A stretch of DNA of 18,390 nt from DASPOF01 sp035626155. GTDB lineage: Bacteria; Desulfobacterota; Binatia; Binatales; Binataceae. The DNA lies in contig DASPOF010000060.1 of the NCBI GenBank assembly GCA_035626155.1, positions 1 to 18,390 on the forward strand. Direction: 5' to 3'. The notes beneath the pieces were generated by a model. It saw nothing but the letters and a program-made list of their open reading frames with translations, was not told the DNA's origin and ran no database searches. The position numbers were made by a program, and so were the translations under genes. Of this stretch, positions 7,586-15,312 are shown piece after piece; position 1 is the first letter of the stretch; each line of letters begins with the position of its first letter.

Positions 7586-7701
7586 CCTCTCCCGGGACGG
7601 GAGAGGTCAGGGTGAGGGTCATTAGCGTCGCGCGATCGCTCTGGGAGCGCGCGACATACGATTCTGATCCGAAGGATCGGATGAAATTCCCAGAATCTTA
7701 G
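7586..7701 (+). repeat. Dispersed repeat family 1, copy B (uninterrupted)
   Basis: The first 88 bases match copy A with three differences. The remainder (7666-7701) corresponds to 7229-7265, on the far side of the interruption in copy A. It therefore looks like the intact form of the element. Confidence 0.8.
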
Positions 7702-7734
7702 ATCGCGCCGCAAACGACGCGTCGCGATCTGCGG

Positions 7735-7767
7735 ACCCTCACCTAGCCTCTCCCCGTCGGGGAGAGG
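7735..7767 (-). repeat. Dispersed repeat family 1, partial inverted copy
   Basis: ACCCTCACCTAG followed by the hairpin CCTCTCCCC-GTC-GGGGAGAGG is the reverse-complement counterpart of the first hairpin and GGGTGAGGGT stretch of copies A and B. It lies about 70 bases beyond the end of hypB. Confidence 0.7.
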
Positions 7768-7837
7768 AATTGAAAAAAGGGACAGGACTAATCGATGCGC
7801 GCCTTCGACTTCGTTAAAGAGCTCCGCTCTCAGGACC

Positions 7838-8563
7838 TTAGTTCTGGCGCGGTGGCGCGGGGTCACGCGAGGGGCGGCGCGGAAGCCGCTCGCCCAGCCA
7901 CGACATCCATTCCTGCATTCCCTGCCCGGTGCGGGTCGAAACCACGATCATCCGCGGCTTGGGCATCACCTGGCCGAGCGCATCCTCCAGCGACTCAACG
8001 CAAACCTCCGGCAGGTGCGGCAGCAGGTCGGCCTTGGTCAGGACGACCAGGTCCGCCTTGCGGAACATGACCGGATACTTGAGCGGCTTGTCCTCGCCCT
8101 CGGTGACGGAGAGCGCGACCACGTTCGCTGCCTGGCCGAGATCGTACACTGCGGGGCAGACCAGGTTTCCGACGTTCTCGATGAACAGCAGGTCACGATC
8201 GCGCCAGGCGAGATCGTGGAGCCCGTGATGGACCATCGCGGCATCGAGATGACAGGCCGAGCCGGTCGTGATCGTTGCCGCGGGGATGCCCGCGGCGCGC
8301 AGGCGCTCGCCGTCGCGGTCGGTGGCGAGGTCGCCGCTCAATGCGGAGATCCTGAGATCGCGATTCGACGCCGCGCGCGCCGTCGCTTCGATGAGCGCGG
8401 TTTTCCCGGAGCCCGGCGAGCCCATCAAATTGATCGCGAGCACTCCCAGCTCGGCGAAATGCTCCCGGTTATGGCGCGCGGCGCCATCGTTGGCGGCGAG
8501 AATCCGCTCATGGAGGTCCACCGACACGACGTGCTCATCGCCGCAGCCGCAGGTTTCACACAT
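7838..8563 (-). CDS. hypB: Hydrogenase nickel incorporation GTPase HypB
   Basis: A 241-residue SIMIBI-class GTPase that delivers nickel to the hydrogenase large subunit together with HypA. It has an N-terminal metal motif CETCGC (residues 2-7), the P-loop GSPGSGKT (48-55), the intersubunit metal-site motif TTGSACHLDAAM, FIENVGNLVCP and the guanine motif TKAD. There is no histidine-rich nickel-storage stretch. Its start overlaps the hypA stop in the sequence ATGATG. GGAGG is better spaced for the second ATG (8563), which also gives the usual MCETCGC start; ATG 8566 would add one Met. It is the last gene of the leftward cluster. Confidence 0.95.
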   Translation of the reverse strand: MCETCGCGDEHVVSVDLHERILAANDGAARHNREHFAELGVLAINLMGSPGSGKTALIEATARAASNRDLRISALSGDLATDRDGERLRAAGIPAATITTGSACHLDAAMVHHGLHDLAWRDRDLLFIENVGNLVCPAVYDLGQAANVVALSVTEGEDKPLKYPVMFRKADLVVLTKADLLPHLPEVCVESLEDALGQVMPKPRMIVVSTRTGQGMQEWMSWLGERLPRRPSRDPAPPRQN

Positions 8564-8904
8564 CATTCCACCTCCATCTCGATGCGTTGCAGGAGTATCT
8601 CGTCACCTTGCGCAAGACGCGGCGCGCCGCCGCAGATCGCACATCGCAGCGAGCCGCCGGAAATCCCGGCGCTGCCGCACTCGCCGCATTCCCATCGCGC
8701 CTCCACGCGCTCGATCGACAGCTCCGCGCTTTCGCACACGGTTCGCTCGCGGAAAACCTGGTAGGCCGATGCGAGCAGATCCGGCTCGACGCCCGAGAGT
8801 TCTCCGATGCGCACGTGAACGTGGCGGACCGCGGTCGCATTTCGCGCGCGCGCCTCGGCCTCGACCCGCTCGATCATCGCGCCAACAATTGAGTACTCAT
8901 GCAT
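8563..8904 (-). CDS. hypA: Hydrogenase maturation nickel metallochaperone HypA
   Basis: A 113-residue protein of full family length. The N-terminus MHEYS contains His2 and Glu3, which help bind nickel. A zinc site of four cysteines follows (C73, C76, C88, C91). HypA passes nickel to the hydrogenase large-subunit precursor, working with HypB. GAAGG lies about nine bases before ATG 8904, and the stop overlaps the hypB start, so the pair is coupled. The upstream crotonase gene ends 15 bases before it. Confidence 0.95.
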   Translation of the reverse strand: MHEYSIVGAMIERVEAEARARNATAVRHVHVRIGELSGVEPDLLASAYQVFRERTVCESAELSIERVEARWECGECGSAGISGGSLRCAICGGAPRLAQGDEILLQRIEMEVE

Positions 8905-8919
8905 CGTCGCGCCTTCGAT

Positions 8920-9825
8920 TCATTCCCCGCGAAACCTGGGCGGCCGCTTCGCGATAAATGCGTCGAGGCCGTCGGCAAAATCGCGACCGTTGGCAACCCG
9001 CGTGAGGCTTTCAAGCTCGCTGTCCATGTGCGCCTGAAGCCCGTCCATCCCGCAAGCCTGGTTGATGAGCATTTTCGCAGCGGCCCAGGCGCGCGTCGGA
9101 CCGGCGGCCAGGCGCTCGGCGAGCGCGAACACTTCCCCCTCGAACTTGTCGGCCGGATGCACCGCGGTGATTAGCCCCAACTCCAGCGCGCGGCGGGCGT
9201 CGAGGCGCGGGCTTAGCAGCACGAGTTCCATCGCGCGTCTGAGCCCCAACAATCGCGGCAGAAAAAACGTCGAACTCTCGGCGCCGGTCAGACCGGTGCG
9301 GCCGTAAGCCCATTCGAAACTCGCACGCTCGGACGCGATAACCAGGTCGCAGGCCATCGCGATACCAAACCCGCCCGCCGCCGCGACTCCATCCACCGCG
9401 GCTATGAACGGTTTGGGCGCGCGCCTGATTTCCGAGATCGTGCTGTGAATGTATTCGACGATCTCCTTGAGGACGTCGCCGAAACCCTCGGCCTGGCTTT
9501 GCGCGCCCGCTTTCAGGTAGTCGAGGTCGCCTTCGTCGCCGCCCGACCGCACGTATTTGAGATCGGCTCCGCTCGAAAAGATGCCGCCCGCGCCGCGAAT
9601 CACGACGGTGCGGACGGAGTCATCGCGCGCAAAGCGCAATCCCGCGCGCCGCAGGTCCTGCGCCGTGATGACGTCGAGCGAATTGAAATGTTCGCGGCGA
9701 TCGATCGTGATGATCCCGATCGCGCCTCTTCGCTCGCTGAGAATGTGCGGCGACTCCGCGGCTGCGCTCGCGTTCGGCCGATCGCGCGACTCGTCCGGTT
9801 TGACGCCCCGTTTGTTGGCATCCAT
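8920..9825 (-). CDS. Crotonase-superfamily (enoyl-CoA hydratase/isomerase-like) protein inside the hyp operon
   Basis: A 301-residue protein with one crotonase fold after a polar N-terminal tail of about 26 residues. Visible are the first oxyanion-hole segment SSGADL (84-89), the second around GVAAAGGFG (146-154), and TGLTGAESSTFFLPRLLG (177-194). By eye alignment to rat enoyl-CoA hydratase, the positions of catalytic Glu144 and Glu164 are Gly154 and Tyr174, so it is not a standard hydratase; Glu183 may take part instead. The gene starts eight bases after hypE and ends 15 before hypA, so it is almost certainly co-transcribed with them. HypX, which makes the CO ligand of [NiFe] hydrogenases from formyl-tetrahydrofolate, has a crotonase-type C-terminal half. 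A stand-alone HypX-like role is a hypothesis; an acyl-CoA isomerase or hydrolase caught in the operon is the alternative. Confidence 0.82.
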   Translation of the reverse strand: MDANKRGVKPDESRDRPNASAAAESPHILSERRGAIGIITIDRREHFNSLDVITAQDLRRAGLRFARDDSVRTVVIRGAGGIFSSGADLKYVRSGGDEGDLDYLKAGAQSQAEGFGDVLKEIVEYIHSTISEIRRAPKPFIAAVDGVAAAGGFGIAMACDLVIASERASFEWAYGRTGLTGAESSTFFLPRLLGLRRAMELVLLSPRLDARRALELGLITAVHPADKFEGEVFALAERLAAGPTRAWAAAKMLINQACGMDGLQAHMDSELESLTRVANGRDFADGLDAFIAKRPPRFRGE

Positions 9826-9833
9826 GGCTTAGC

Positions 9834-10865
9834 TCAGCAGATGCGCGGCAACGGCTCGCCCTCGGGCTCCTGGAGCAGCCGGCGCCCGAAGCCGGTTTCG
9901 AGGATCACCTGCCCCGGACGCTCGTTCGTGCAAGTGGCGACGATCGCGGCGTCGCGGCCGAGCGGATGAGCGCGCAGTGCGGCGAGCACGCGCTCTGCGG
10001 CGTCGGGCCGCACCCCGATCAGCGCCTTGCCCTCGTTGGCGACGATCAGCGGATCGATGCCAAGCAGTTCCGCCGCCGCGCGGACTTCCTCCTTGATGGG
10101 GACGCTCGGTCCGTCGAGGACGATTCCGACGCGCCCCTTCTGCGCCATCTCGCAAAGCGCGCTCGCCACGCCGCCGCGAGTCGGATCCTTCATCGCGACC
10201 ACCGCGTCGCCGGCCGCATCGAGCGCGCAGCGAATCATCCCGTTAAGCGGCGCGACATCCGAGCGGAGATCGCCTCGCAGCGCGAGGTCGTGGCGGCGCG
10301 CCATCACGGCCATCCCGTGATCGCCGGCGGTTCCGCTCAGGATCACCACGTCGCCGGGCTTGAGGCCGGAATCCGGGACCACGCGCGAGGCGATCGCGAC
10401 GCCGGTCGTGTTCAACACCAGGCCGTCGATCTCCCCGTGTCCCATCACCTTGGTATCGCCCGTGACGATCCGCGCGCACGCCGCGCGGCAGGTTTCATCA
10501 ATCGAGTCGCGGACGCGCTCGAGCTGCGCGCGCTCGAAGCCCTCCTCGACAATGACCGCACAGGTCAGCGCGAGCACCTCGGTTGCGCCCATCATCGCGA
10601 GATCGTTCACGGTGCCCGAAATCGCCAGCCGTCCGATGTCGCCGCCGGGAAAGAAGATCGGGCTTATCACGTGCGAGTCGGTCGTAACGACCAGCCATCG
10701 ATCGCCAAGCGGGAGCGCGGCGCCGTCATCCATCGCGGCCAGCCCGATCCCCGGGCCGCCAGAACCATCGAGACGATCGACGAACACTTCCTTGATGAGC
10801 GCGCGCATCGCGCGCCCGCCCGCGCCGTGTTTGAGGGCGATTTTTGCGTCGCTGCGGTCGGCCAT
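9834..10865 (-). CDS. hypE: Hydrogenase cofactor maturation protein HypE (carbamoyl dehydratase)
   Basis: A 343-residue member of the PurM/AIR-synthase-like ATP-binding family. HypE receives a carbamoyl group from HypF on its C-terminal cysteine and dehydrates it with ATP to thiocyanate, the source of the cyanide ligands. The C-terminus ends PRIC, with the required terminal cysteine. Other family marks are the glycine-rich N-terminus HGAGGRAM, DDGAAL, NDLAMMGA and KDPTRGGVAS. ATG 10865, ten bases after the hypD stop, gives the usual length; an upstream in-frame ATG at 10901 would overlap hypD and add 12 unrelated residues. Confidence 0.95.
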   Translation of the reverse strand: MADRSDAKIALKHGAGGRAMRALIKEVFVDRLDGSGGPGIGLAAMDDGAALPLGDRWLVVTTDSHVISPIFFPGGDIGRLAISGTVNDLAMMGATEVLALTCAVIVEEGFERAQLERVRDSIDETCRAACARIVTGDTKVMGHGEIDGLVLNTTGVAIASRVVPDSGLKPGDVVILSGTAGDHGMAVMARRHDLALRGDLRSDVAPLNGMIRCALDAAGDAVVAMKDPTRGGVASALCEMAQKGRVGIVLDGPSVPIKEEVRAAAELLGIDPLIVANEGKALIGVRPDAAERVLAALRAHPLGRDAAIVATCTNERPGQVILETGFGRRLLQEPEGEPLPRIC

Positions 10866-10875
10866 AGTCAGATTC

Positions 10876-12009
10876 TCATCTCCGCAGGTCCGGCCTTCCA
10901 CCGTATTCGTGCCAGATGCGGCAGGTGCCCTCGCTGCTCACCATGCACGCGCCGACCGGCTGATCCGGCACGCATTTGGCGCCGAACAGCGGGCAGTCGG
11001 AAGGCGACGCGATGCCGGCCATGATGTCGCCGCAGATGCATTCCGCGGCCAGGCGCGGCGGCGCGAATGACCACAGGCCGGCGAGATCGATTTTAAAGCG
11101 CCGGCGCGCATCGACGTGCGCCCACTCATCGCGCAGGCGCAGGTTGCCGTTGGGCACGTGCGCGATTCCGCGCCACTGGCCGCCGATCGGACGAAACACG
11201 CGCCACAGCGCTTCCTGCGCGCGGCGATTCCCCTCCCGCGTGACGCATCGCGGATACGCATTGATGACCGCGGCGCGCCGATCGCGAATCAACTCGAGCA
11301 GGCAGGCGAGACCGGCCAGGATGTCGAGCGGCTCGAAGCCCGCGACCACCACCGGAATCCCGTGGCGCTCGACGAATCGCTCGAACACGCCCCATCCGGT
11401 AATCGCCGCGGCATGGCCCGCCGCGAGAAAGCCCTCGACCCGCGTGTCGGGCATTTCGGCGACAATCTCCATGACGGGCGGGATGTACTTGTGCGCCGAG
11501 AGGATCGAGAAGTTGGCGGGCGTCCCGGCCAGCAGCACAGCGGCGGTCGCGACCGCAGTGGTCTCGAAGCCGCTTGCGAAAAAGACGATGTCCTCGCTTG
11601 TCTGGCGCGCGAGTTCGACGGCCTGCGCGATGCTGTACACCACCTCGACCTTCGCGCCATCGGCCTTGGCGTCGGCAAGCGACCGGCCGCTTCCCGGTAC
11701 GCGGAGCATATCGCCATAAGTCGCGATTCGGACTCCCGCCATCGCGAGCGCGATCGCTTCATCGACCTCGGGCAGATCCGTCACGCACACGGGACATCCG
11801 GGTCCCATGATTACGTCGAGCTCGGGCGGGAAACTTGCGCGCAGGCCGAAGCGCGCGATCGCCTGCTCGTGGCTGCCGCATACGTGCATCACGGAGATCG
11901 GCGCGCGGCCGATTTGACCGCATAACCGCGCGAGCAATCCGACCAACTCGCGGCCCTTACGCGGATCGCGGAATTCGAGCGCTCGCCCTTGCGCGATGCG
12001 ATCAGCCAT
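10876..12009 (-). CDS. hypD: Hydrogenase maturation iron-sulfur scaffold HypD
   Basis: A 377-residue protein with all HypD marks: CGSHE (Cys44), GPGCPVC (Cys72, Cys75), FASGFETTAVA, and a C-terminal cysteine-rich segment CICGDIMAG...CPLFG...C, which fits the [4Fe-4S] cluster region. With HypC it forms the scaffold on which Fe(CN)2CO is assembled, the iron-sulfur cluster supplying electrons. Its ATG overlaps the last eight bases of hypC, so HypC and HypD are translationally linked, in keeping with their 1:1 complex. Confidence 0.96.
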   Translation of the reverse strand: MADRIAQGRALEFRDPRKGRELVGLLARLCGQIGRAPISVMHVCGSHEQAIARFGLRASFPPELDVIMGPGCPVCVTDLPEVDEAIALAMAGVRIATYGDMLRVPGSGRSLADAKADGAKVEVVYSIAQAVELARQTSEDIVFFASGFETTAVATAAVLLAGTPANFSILSAHKYIPPVMEIVAEMPDTRVEGFLAAGHAAAITGWGVFERFVERHGIPVVVAGFEPLDILAGLACLLELIRDRRAAVINAYPRCVTREGNRRAQEALWRVFRPIGGQWRGIAHVPNGNLRLRDEWAHVDARRRFKIDLAGLWSFAPPRLAAECICGDIMAGIASPSDCPLFGAKCVPDQPVGACMVSSEGTCRIWHEYGGRPDLRR

Positions 12010-12292
12010 TCTTGTTTTTCCCGCCGCCGGTAATTTCGCCGCGGATGTCGGCGGCCATCAGGTCCTCGCGTTCGGCCTCGCGCAGCAGCGACTCGTAGAG
12101 CGCCATCGTCGCCTCGACCTCGGCGGCCGGGATTTTCCTGATCGCATAGCCGACGTGATTGAGCACGTAATCGCCGGGCTGGACCTCCTCGTCCACGATG
12201 TCGAGTCGCACCTCCCGCAGCACGCCCCAGAAGTCCACCGTGGCGACCGGGCCGGAAATTTCAACGATTTTGCCGGGCACTCCCAGACACAT
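12002..12292 (-). CDS. hypC: Hydrogenase maturation chaperone HypC
   Basis: A 96-residue HypC. It begins MCLGVPGKI, where Cys2 must be exposed after Met removal to hold the iron centre, and contains the conserved PGDYVLNHVGYA with His46. The C-terminal tail is somewhat long and polar (ending GGGKNKNG). The frame extends further upstream, but that part is antisense-like low-complexity coding inside hypF. Start choice is ATG 12292 in ATGATG overlapping the hypF stop. GGAGG is six bases away from it, and ATG 12295 would put an extra Met before the essential Cys. Confidence 0.95.
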   Translation of the reverse strand: MCLGVPGKIVEISGPVATVDFWGVLREVRLDIVDEEVQPGDYVLNHVGYAIRKIPAAEVEATMALYESLLREAEREDLMAADIRGEITGGGKNKNG

Positions 12293-14631
12293 CATGAACC
12301 TCCATTGGCCTTCGCCGCGCGCATCCTTGCCGCTGCGGCCATCGCCTGCCCAAGTGCAATTCCGCCATCGCCGGGCGGCACGTCGCGATGCAGGTGCACG
12401 GGCGCCGAATTGCCGATTGCTCTGACGACGCCCTCGGCGAGAAGGGGATTCTGGAAACATCCGCCGGTGAGAACGACTGCGCGCGGTCCGTGCTCCGACA
12501 AGTCGGCGCGCACCATCGCGGCCGTCGCCTCGATGAGCGTGTTGTGAAATCGCGCCGCGATGGAGCGACGGTCCTCCCGAGCGCCAATTGCTTCGACGAT
12601 CTGTCGCACCGCAGGCCGCATATCAAGAGTCCACGGAGTCATCGCGCGATCGAGTTCGAACTCATACCGCCCGCGCTCCGAAACGTCGGCGCAGTTATTG
12701 AGCGCGGCCGCGATCTGCCCCTCGTAACGGGAAATCGTCTCTCCGAGCACGAGTGCGCCGACCGCATCGAAGTAGCGGCCCACGCCATGAGCGCTCGGCG
12801 TGTTGAGTCGCGTGCGGATCATGCTTCGGACCGCCGAGATCCGAACCAAATCGAGGTTCCGGAAAAAAGTCAGGCGATCGATCGCAAAATTGCCGTCGAA
12901 GGCGTCATCTACCAGCGCGAGCGCAAGCCGCCACACCTCGCGGATCGCGCGGTCGCCGCCGGCAAGCGGAATCGGCCGGAAGGTTCCCAGGCGTTGGAAG
13001 CCGCCGAGGTCCGCAAGCAGCAGCTCGCCGCCCCACATCGCGCCGTCGGTACCGTAGCCCGTTCCGTCGTACGCGACGCCGATAACCGGCCCCGCAAGCT
13101 GATGCTCGGCCATCGCGCTGGCGACGTGCGCATGATGGTGCTGCACGGCCATCCGAACCGCAGCATTGCGCTTAAGCGCGTACTCGGTCGAGAGGTAGCC
13201 GGGATGGAGGTCGTGGGCGATTACTTCGGGTGTCACGCCGATGAATCGCTCCATCCGCTCAACCGCCTCTTCGAAGGCTTCGTAGGTTTCGAGAGTTTCG
13301 AGGTCGCCGATGTGGGGACCGAACCACGCCATATCACCGACGCCGAGACAGAACGCATTTTTCAGATGCGCGCCGACGGCCAGTATCGGCTGCTCGAATG
13401 GCGGATCGACCGGGACCGGACGCGGAACGTAGCCACGCGATCGGCGCAGAATCGTCGGAGCGCCCGCGATCACGCGCGCGACCGAGTCATCGCAGCGCGT
13501 GACGATCTCGCGATTGTGCACCAGGAACAGGTCCGCTATCCCGCGCAAGCGCCGGACGGCCTCTTCGTTGCGATAAGCGATTGGCTCATCCGACAGATTT
13601 GCCGAGGTCATCACCAACGGCCGTCCGGCCGCGGCAAGTAGAAGATGATGAAGGGGCGTGTAGGCCAGCATCACGCCCACGAGCGGGCTCCCCGGCGCGA
13701 CCTCATCGGCGAGGTTCGCGCCGGCGCGGCGCGCTGCGAGAACGATCGGCCGCTCGGGCGCGCACAAGAGCTCGCGTTCGAGATCCGTCAGCATCGCGAT
13801 ACGCTCGGCATCGGCCAGATCGCGCACCATCACCGCGAGCGGTTTCGCCTCGCGCCGCTTGCGATCGCGAAGCCGGCCGACCGCGATCGCAGCGGTCGCA
13901 TCGCAGGCAATATGGAATCCGCCAAGTCCCTTGATTGCGACGATCGAGCTGCTGCGCAGCGCGGCGGCGGCCGTTTCGATCGGGTCGGCCGAATCGGCGC
14001 GCTCTCCATTCGCATCGAGCAGCCAAAGCCGCGGACCACATTGCGGGCATGCGTTCGGCTGCGCGTGGAAGCGGCGATCGTTTGGATCTTCGTACTCGCG
14101 CCGGCATTCGGGGCACATCGCAAACGGCGCCATCGTCGTCGCCGGCCGGTCATAGGGAACATCAAGCGCGATCGTAAAGCGCGGGCCGCAGTTGGTGCAA
14201 TTTGTGAACGCGTAGCCGAAGCGCCGGTTGTCGCGATCGAAGACTTCGGCGAGACATTCCGGGCACACTGCGATATCCGCAGGAATCGATACGCGCCGCT
14301 CGCCCTCGCGCTCGCTTGCGCCGATCTCGAAACCCTCGCAATGGTCCGGCCCGATCGGACTCCACGCGACAGCGATCAACTTTGCGGCCGGCGGCGGCGC
14401 CGAGACGAGCCGGTGGCAGAAGCGTTCGAGCGCATCGTGCGGCCCGAAGACGTCGATCGTGGCGCCCGCCGGATCGTTTCGCACCCGCCCGGTGACTCCC
14501 TCCGCGCGCGCGAGGCGGTAAACGAACGGCCGGAAGCCGACGCCCTGTACGATTCCCTGCACCGTTATCCTGCGGCCTTCGAGCCGCGGATGCGCAGCGT
14601 CGGTCTCGTATGGGAAAGCGCCAGCCGTCAT
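12292..14631 (-). CDS. hypF: Carbamoyltransferase HypF
   Basis: A 779-residue protein with the full HypF domain series: an acylphosphatase domain (about 20-105, with GVGFRP at 30-35), a double zinc-finger region with four CxxC pairs (C123/126, C145/148, C173/176, C195/198), a YrdC-like adenylation domain (about 215-400, IKGLGGFHIACDA), and a Kae1-like domain with HHHAHVASAM and DGTGYGTDG. It converts carbamoyl phosphate and ATP to carbamoyl-adenylate and passes the carbamoyl group to HypE. ATG 14631 is preferred because it places the acylphosphatase domain at the usual distance and leaves 28 bases after the cytochrome gene. ATG 14715 would overlap that gene. Confidence 0.95.
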   Translation of the reverse strand: MTAGAFPYETDAAHPRLEGRRITVQGIVQGVGFRPFVYRLARAEGVTGRVRNDPAGATIDVFGPHDALERFCHRLVSAPPPAAKLIAVAWSPIGPDHCEGFEIGASEREGERRVSIPADIAVCPECLAEVFDRDNRRFGYAFTNCTNCGPRFTIALDVPYDRPATTMAPFAMCPECRREYEDPNDRRFHAQPNACPQCGPRLWLLDANGERADSADPIETAAAALRSSSIVAIKGLGGFHIACDATAAIAVGRLRDRKRREAKPLAVMVRDLADAERIAMLTDLERELLCAPERPIVLAARRAGANLADEVAPGSPLVGVMLAYTPLHHLLLAAAGRPLVMTSANLSDEPIAYRNEEAVRRLRGIADLFLVHNREIVTRCDDSVARVIAGAPTILRRSRGYVPRPVPVDPPFEQPILAVGAHLKNAFCLGVGDMAWFGPHIGDLETLETYEAFEEAVERMERFIGVTPEVIAHDLHPGYLSTEYALKRNAAVRMAVQHHHAHVASAMAEHQLAGPVIGVAYDGTGYGTDGAMWGGELLLADLGGFQRLGTFRPIPLAGGDRAIREVWRLALALVDDAFDGNFAIDRLTFFRNLDLVRISAVRSMIRTRLNTPSAHGVGRYFDAVGALVLGETISRYEGQIAAALNNCADVSERGRYEFELDRAMTPWTLDMRPAVRQIVEAIGAREDRRSIAARFHNTLIEATAAMVRADLSEHGPRAVVLTGGCFQNPLLAEGVVRAIGNSAPVHLHRDVPPGDGGIALGQAMAAAARMRAAKANGGS

Positions 14632-14659
14632 CGCACTTTGCTTCTGTCGACCCGGCTCC

Positions 14660-15082
14660 TCAATGGTTGCCGAGCGAATGAACATATGCGACCAAATTTC
14701 GGATTTGATCGTCACTCAAGTTCTTCCATGACGGCATCGCGCTGCCCGCCACTCCGTCATGGATCGCACGGTAAATCCTCGGCGCGGACTCGCTATCCGA
14801 CCATAATGGAACGGTCAAATTGGCCGGTGGCGGAATCATCCCGGCGCTCCTTGGTCCCTGGCCGTCGGCGTTCTGGCCGTGACAAATCACGCAATTCTGC
14901 ATGAAGAGCTCCCGGCCCTTCTCCTGTGCTTCGCGGGAAGCGAGTTGCCCGGCCGGCATTCCAGGCGCTGGACCCATGCCCTTTCTACAGCCCAAAGCGG
15001 CAAGCGCGACCCCGAGCATGACGCCCACGGCCACCAGCGTCCGCGCTGGCAAACAGTCCGCAGCTTCGCGTGAGCGGTTCAT
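14660..15082 (-). CDS. Monohaem class I cytochrome c, probable lipoprotein
   Basis: From ATG 15082 the product has 140 residues. A hydrophobic signal (about 15-31) ends in ALGC, a slightly unusual lipobox with Cys32 as the lipid site. The haem motif CVICH is at 64-68, and Met116 in GSAMPSW is the likely second iron ligand. This is the pattern of small periplasmic cytochrome c domains that carry single electrons. Longer starts exist upstream (15139, 15154, 15295), but they add a basic, low-complexity leader that would bury the signal. No good ribosome site is seen. It lies 28 bases before hypF on the same strand and could be an electron acceptor in a hydrogenase chain, which is inferred from place only. 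Confidence 0.8.
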   Translation of the reverse strand: MNRSREAADCLPARTLVAVGVMLGVALAALGCRKGMGPAPGMPAGQLASREAQEKGRELFMQNCVICHGQNADGQGPRSAGMIPPPANLTVPLWSDSESAPRIYRAIHDGVAGSAMPSWKNLSDDQIRNLVAYVHSLGNH

Positions 15083-15312
15083 GCGCGGCAGGCGCAACCG
15101 CGGCGCGGTTAATTCCCACGATGGAGTGCGCTTGTGCATCCTCGCGAATAACATAAACCAAAATGAAGGGATCTGACTGCGCGTCCGGCGGTGCCGGTAA
15201 TTTGCGCCAAAGCTGCGCAGGCGGCGCCGCTTCGAAACCGTCGTTACCGAGAAGCGGTCTGTATTGCATCGCGACAGCCTTCCCTCGGAGCGCATTTACG
15301 ACGCCGCTCAGG

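Larger units (their letters stand above)
6895..7837. other. 943-bp convergent intergenic region made of dispersed repeats
   Basis: This stretch separates the rightward SCP2 gene from the leftward hypB. Reading frames in it are short and have no recognisable product. It is a mosaic of at least two repeat families and several perfect hairpins, given as separate entries. The organisation is like REP/MITE-type intergenic repeats of large GC-rich genomes. No RNA gene was recognised. Confidence 0.75.

Noticed and set aside
7747..7767. Hairpin CCTCTCCCC-GTC-GGGGAGAGG as a terminator for hypB
   Set aside because: For the leftward transcript the T-rich tract comes before the stem, not after, and the unit is a copy of a dispersed repeat.
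6895..7837. CRISPR array suspected from repeated GC-rich blocks
   Set aside because: Copies differ in orientation and spacing, vary in sequence and contain internal hairpins; there are no regular unique spacers and no cas genes.
8920..9825. Calling the crotonase gene hypX outright
   Set aside because: Full HypX is about twice as long, with an N-terminal formyl-transferase domain that is absent here; only a partial motif likeness and location support the link.
12388..14904. Two plus-strand frames of over 400 codons opposite hypF
   Set aside because: Shadows of hypF, with basic low-complexity translation and no domain.
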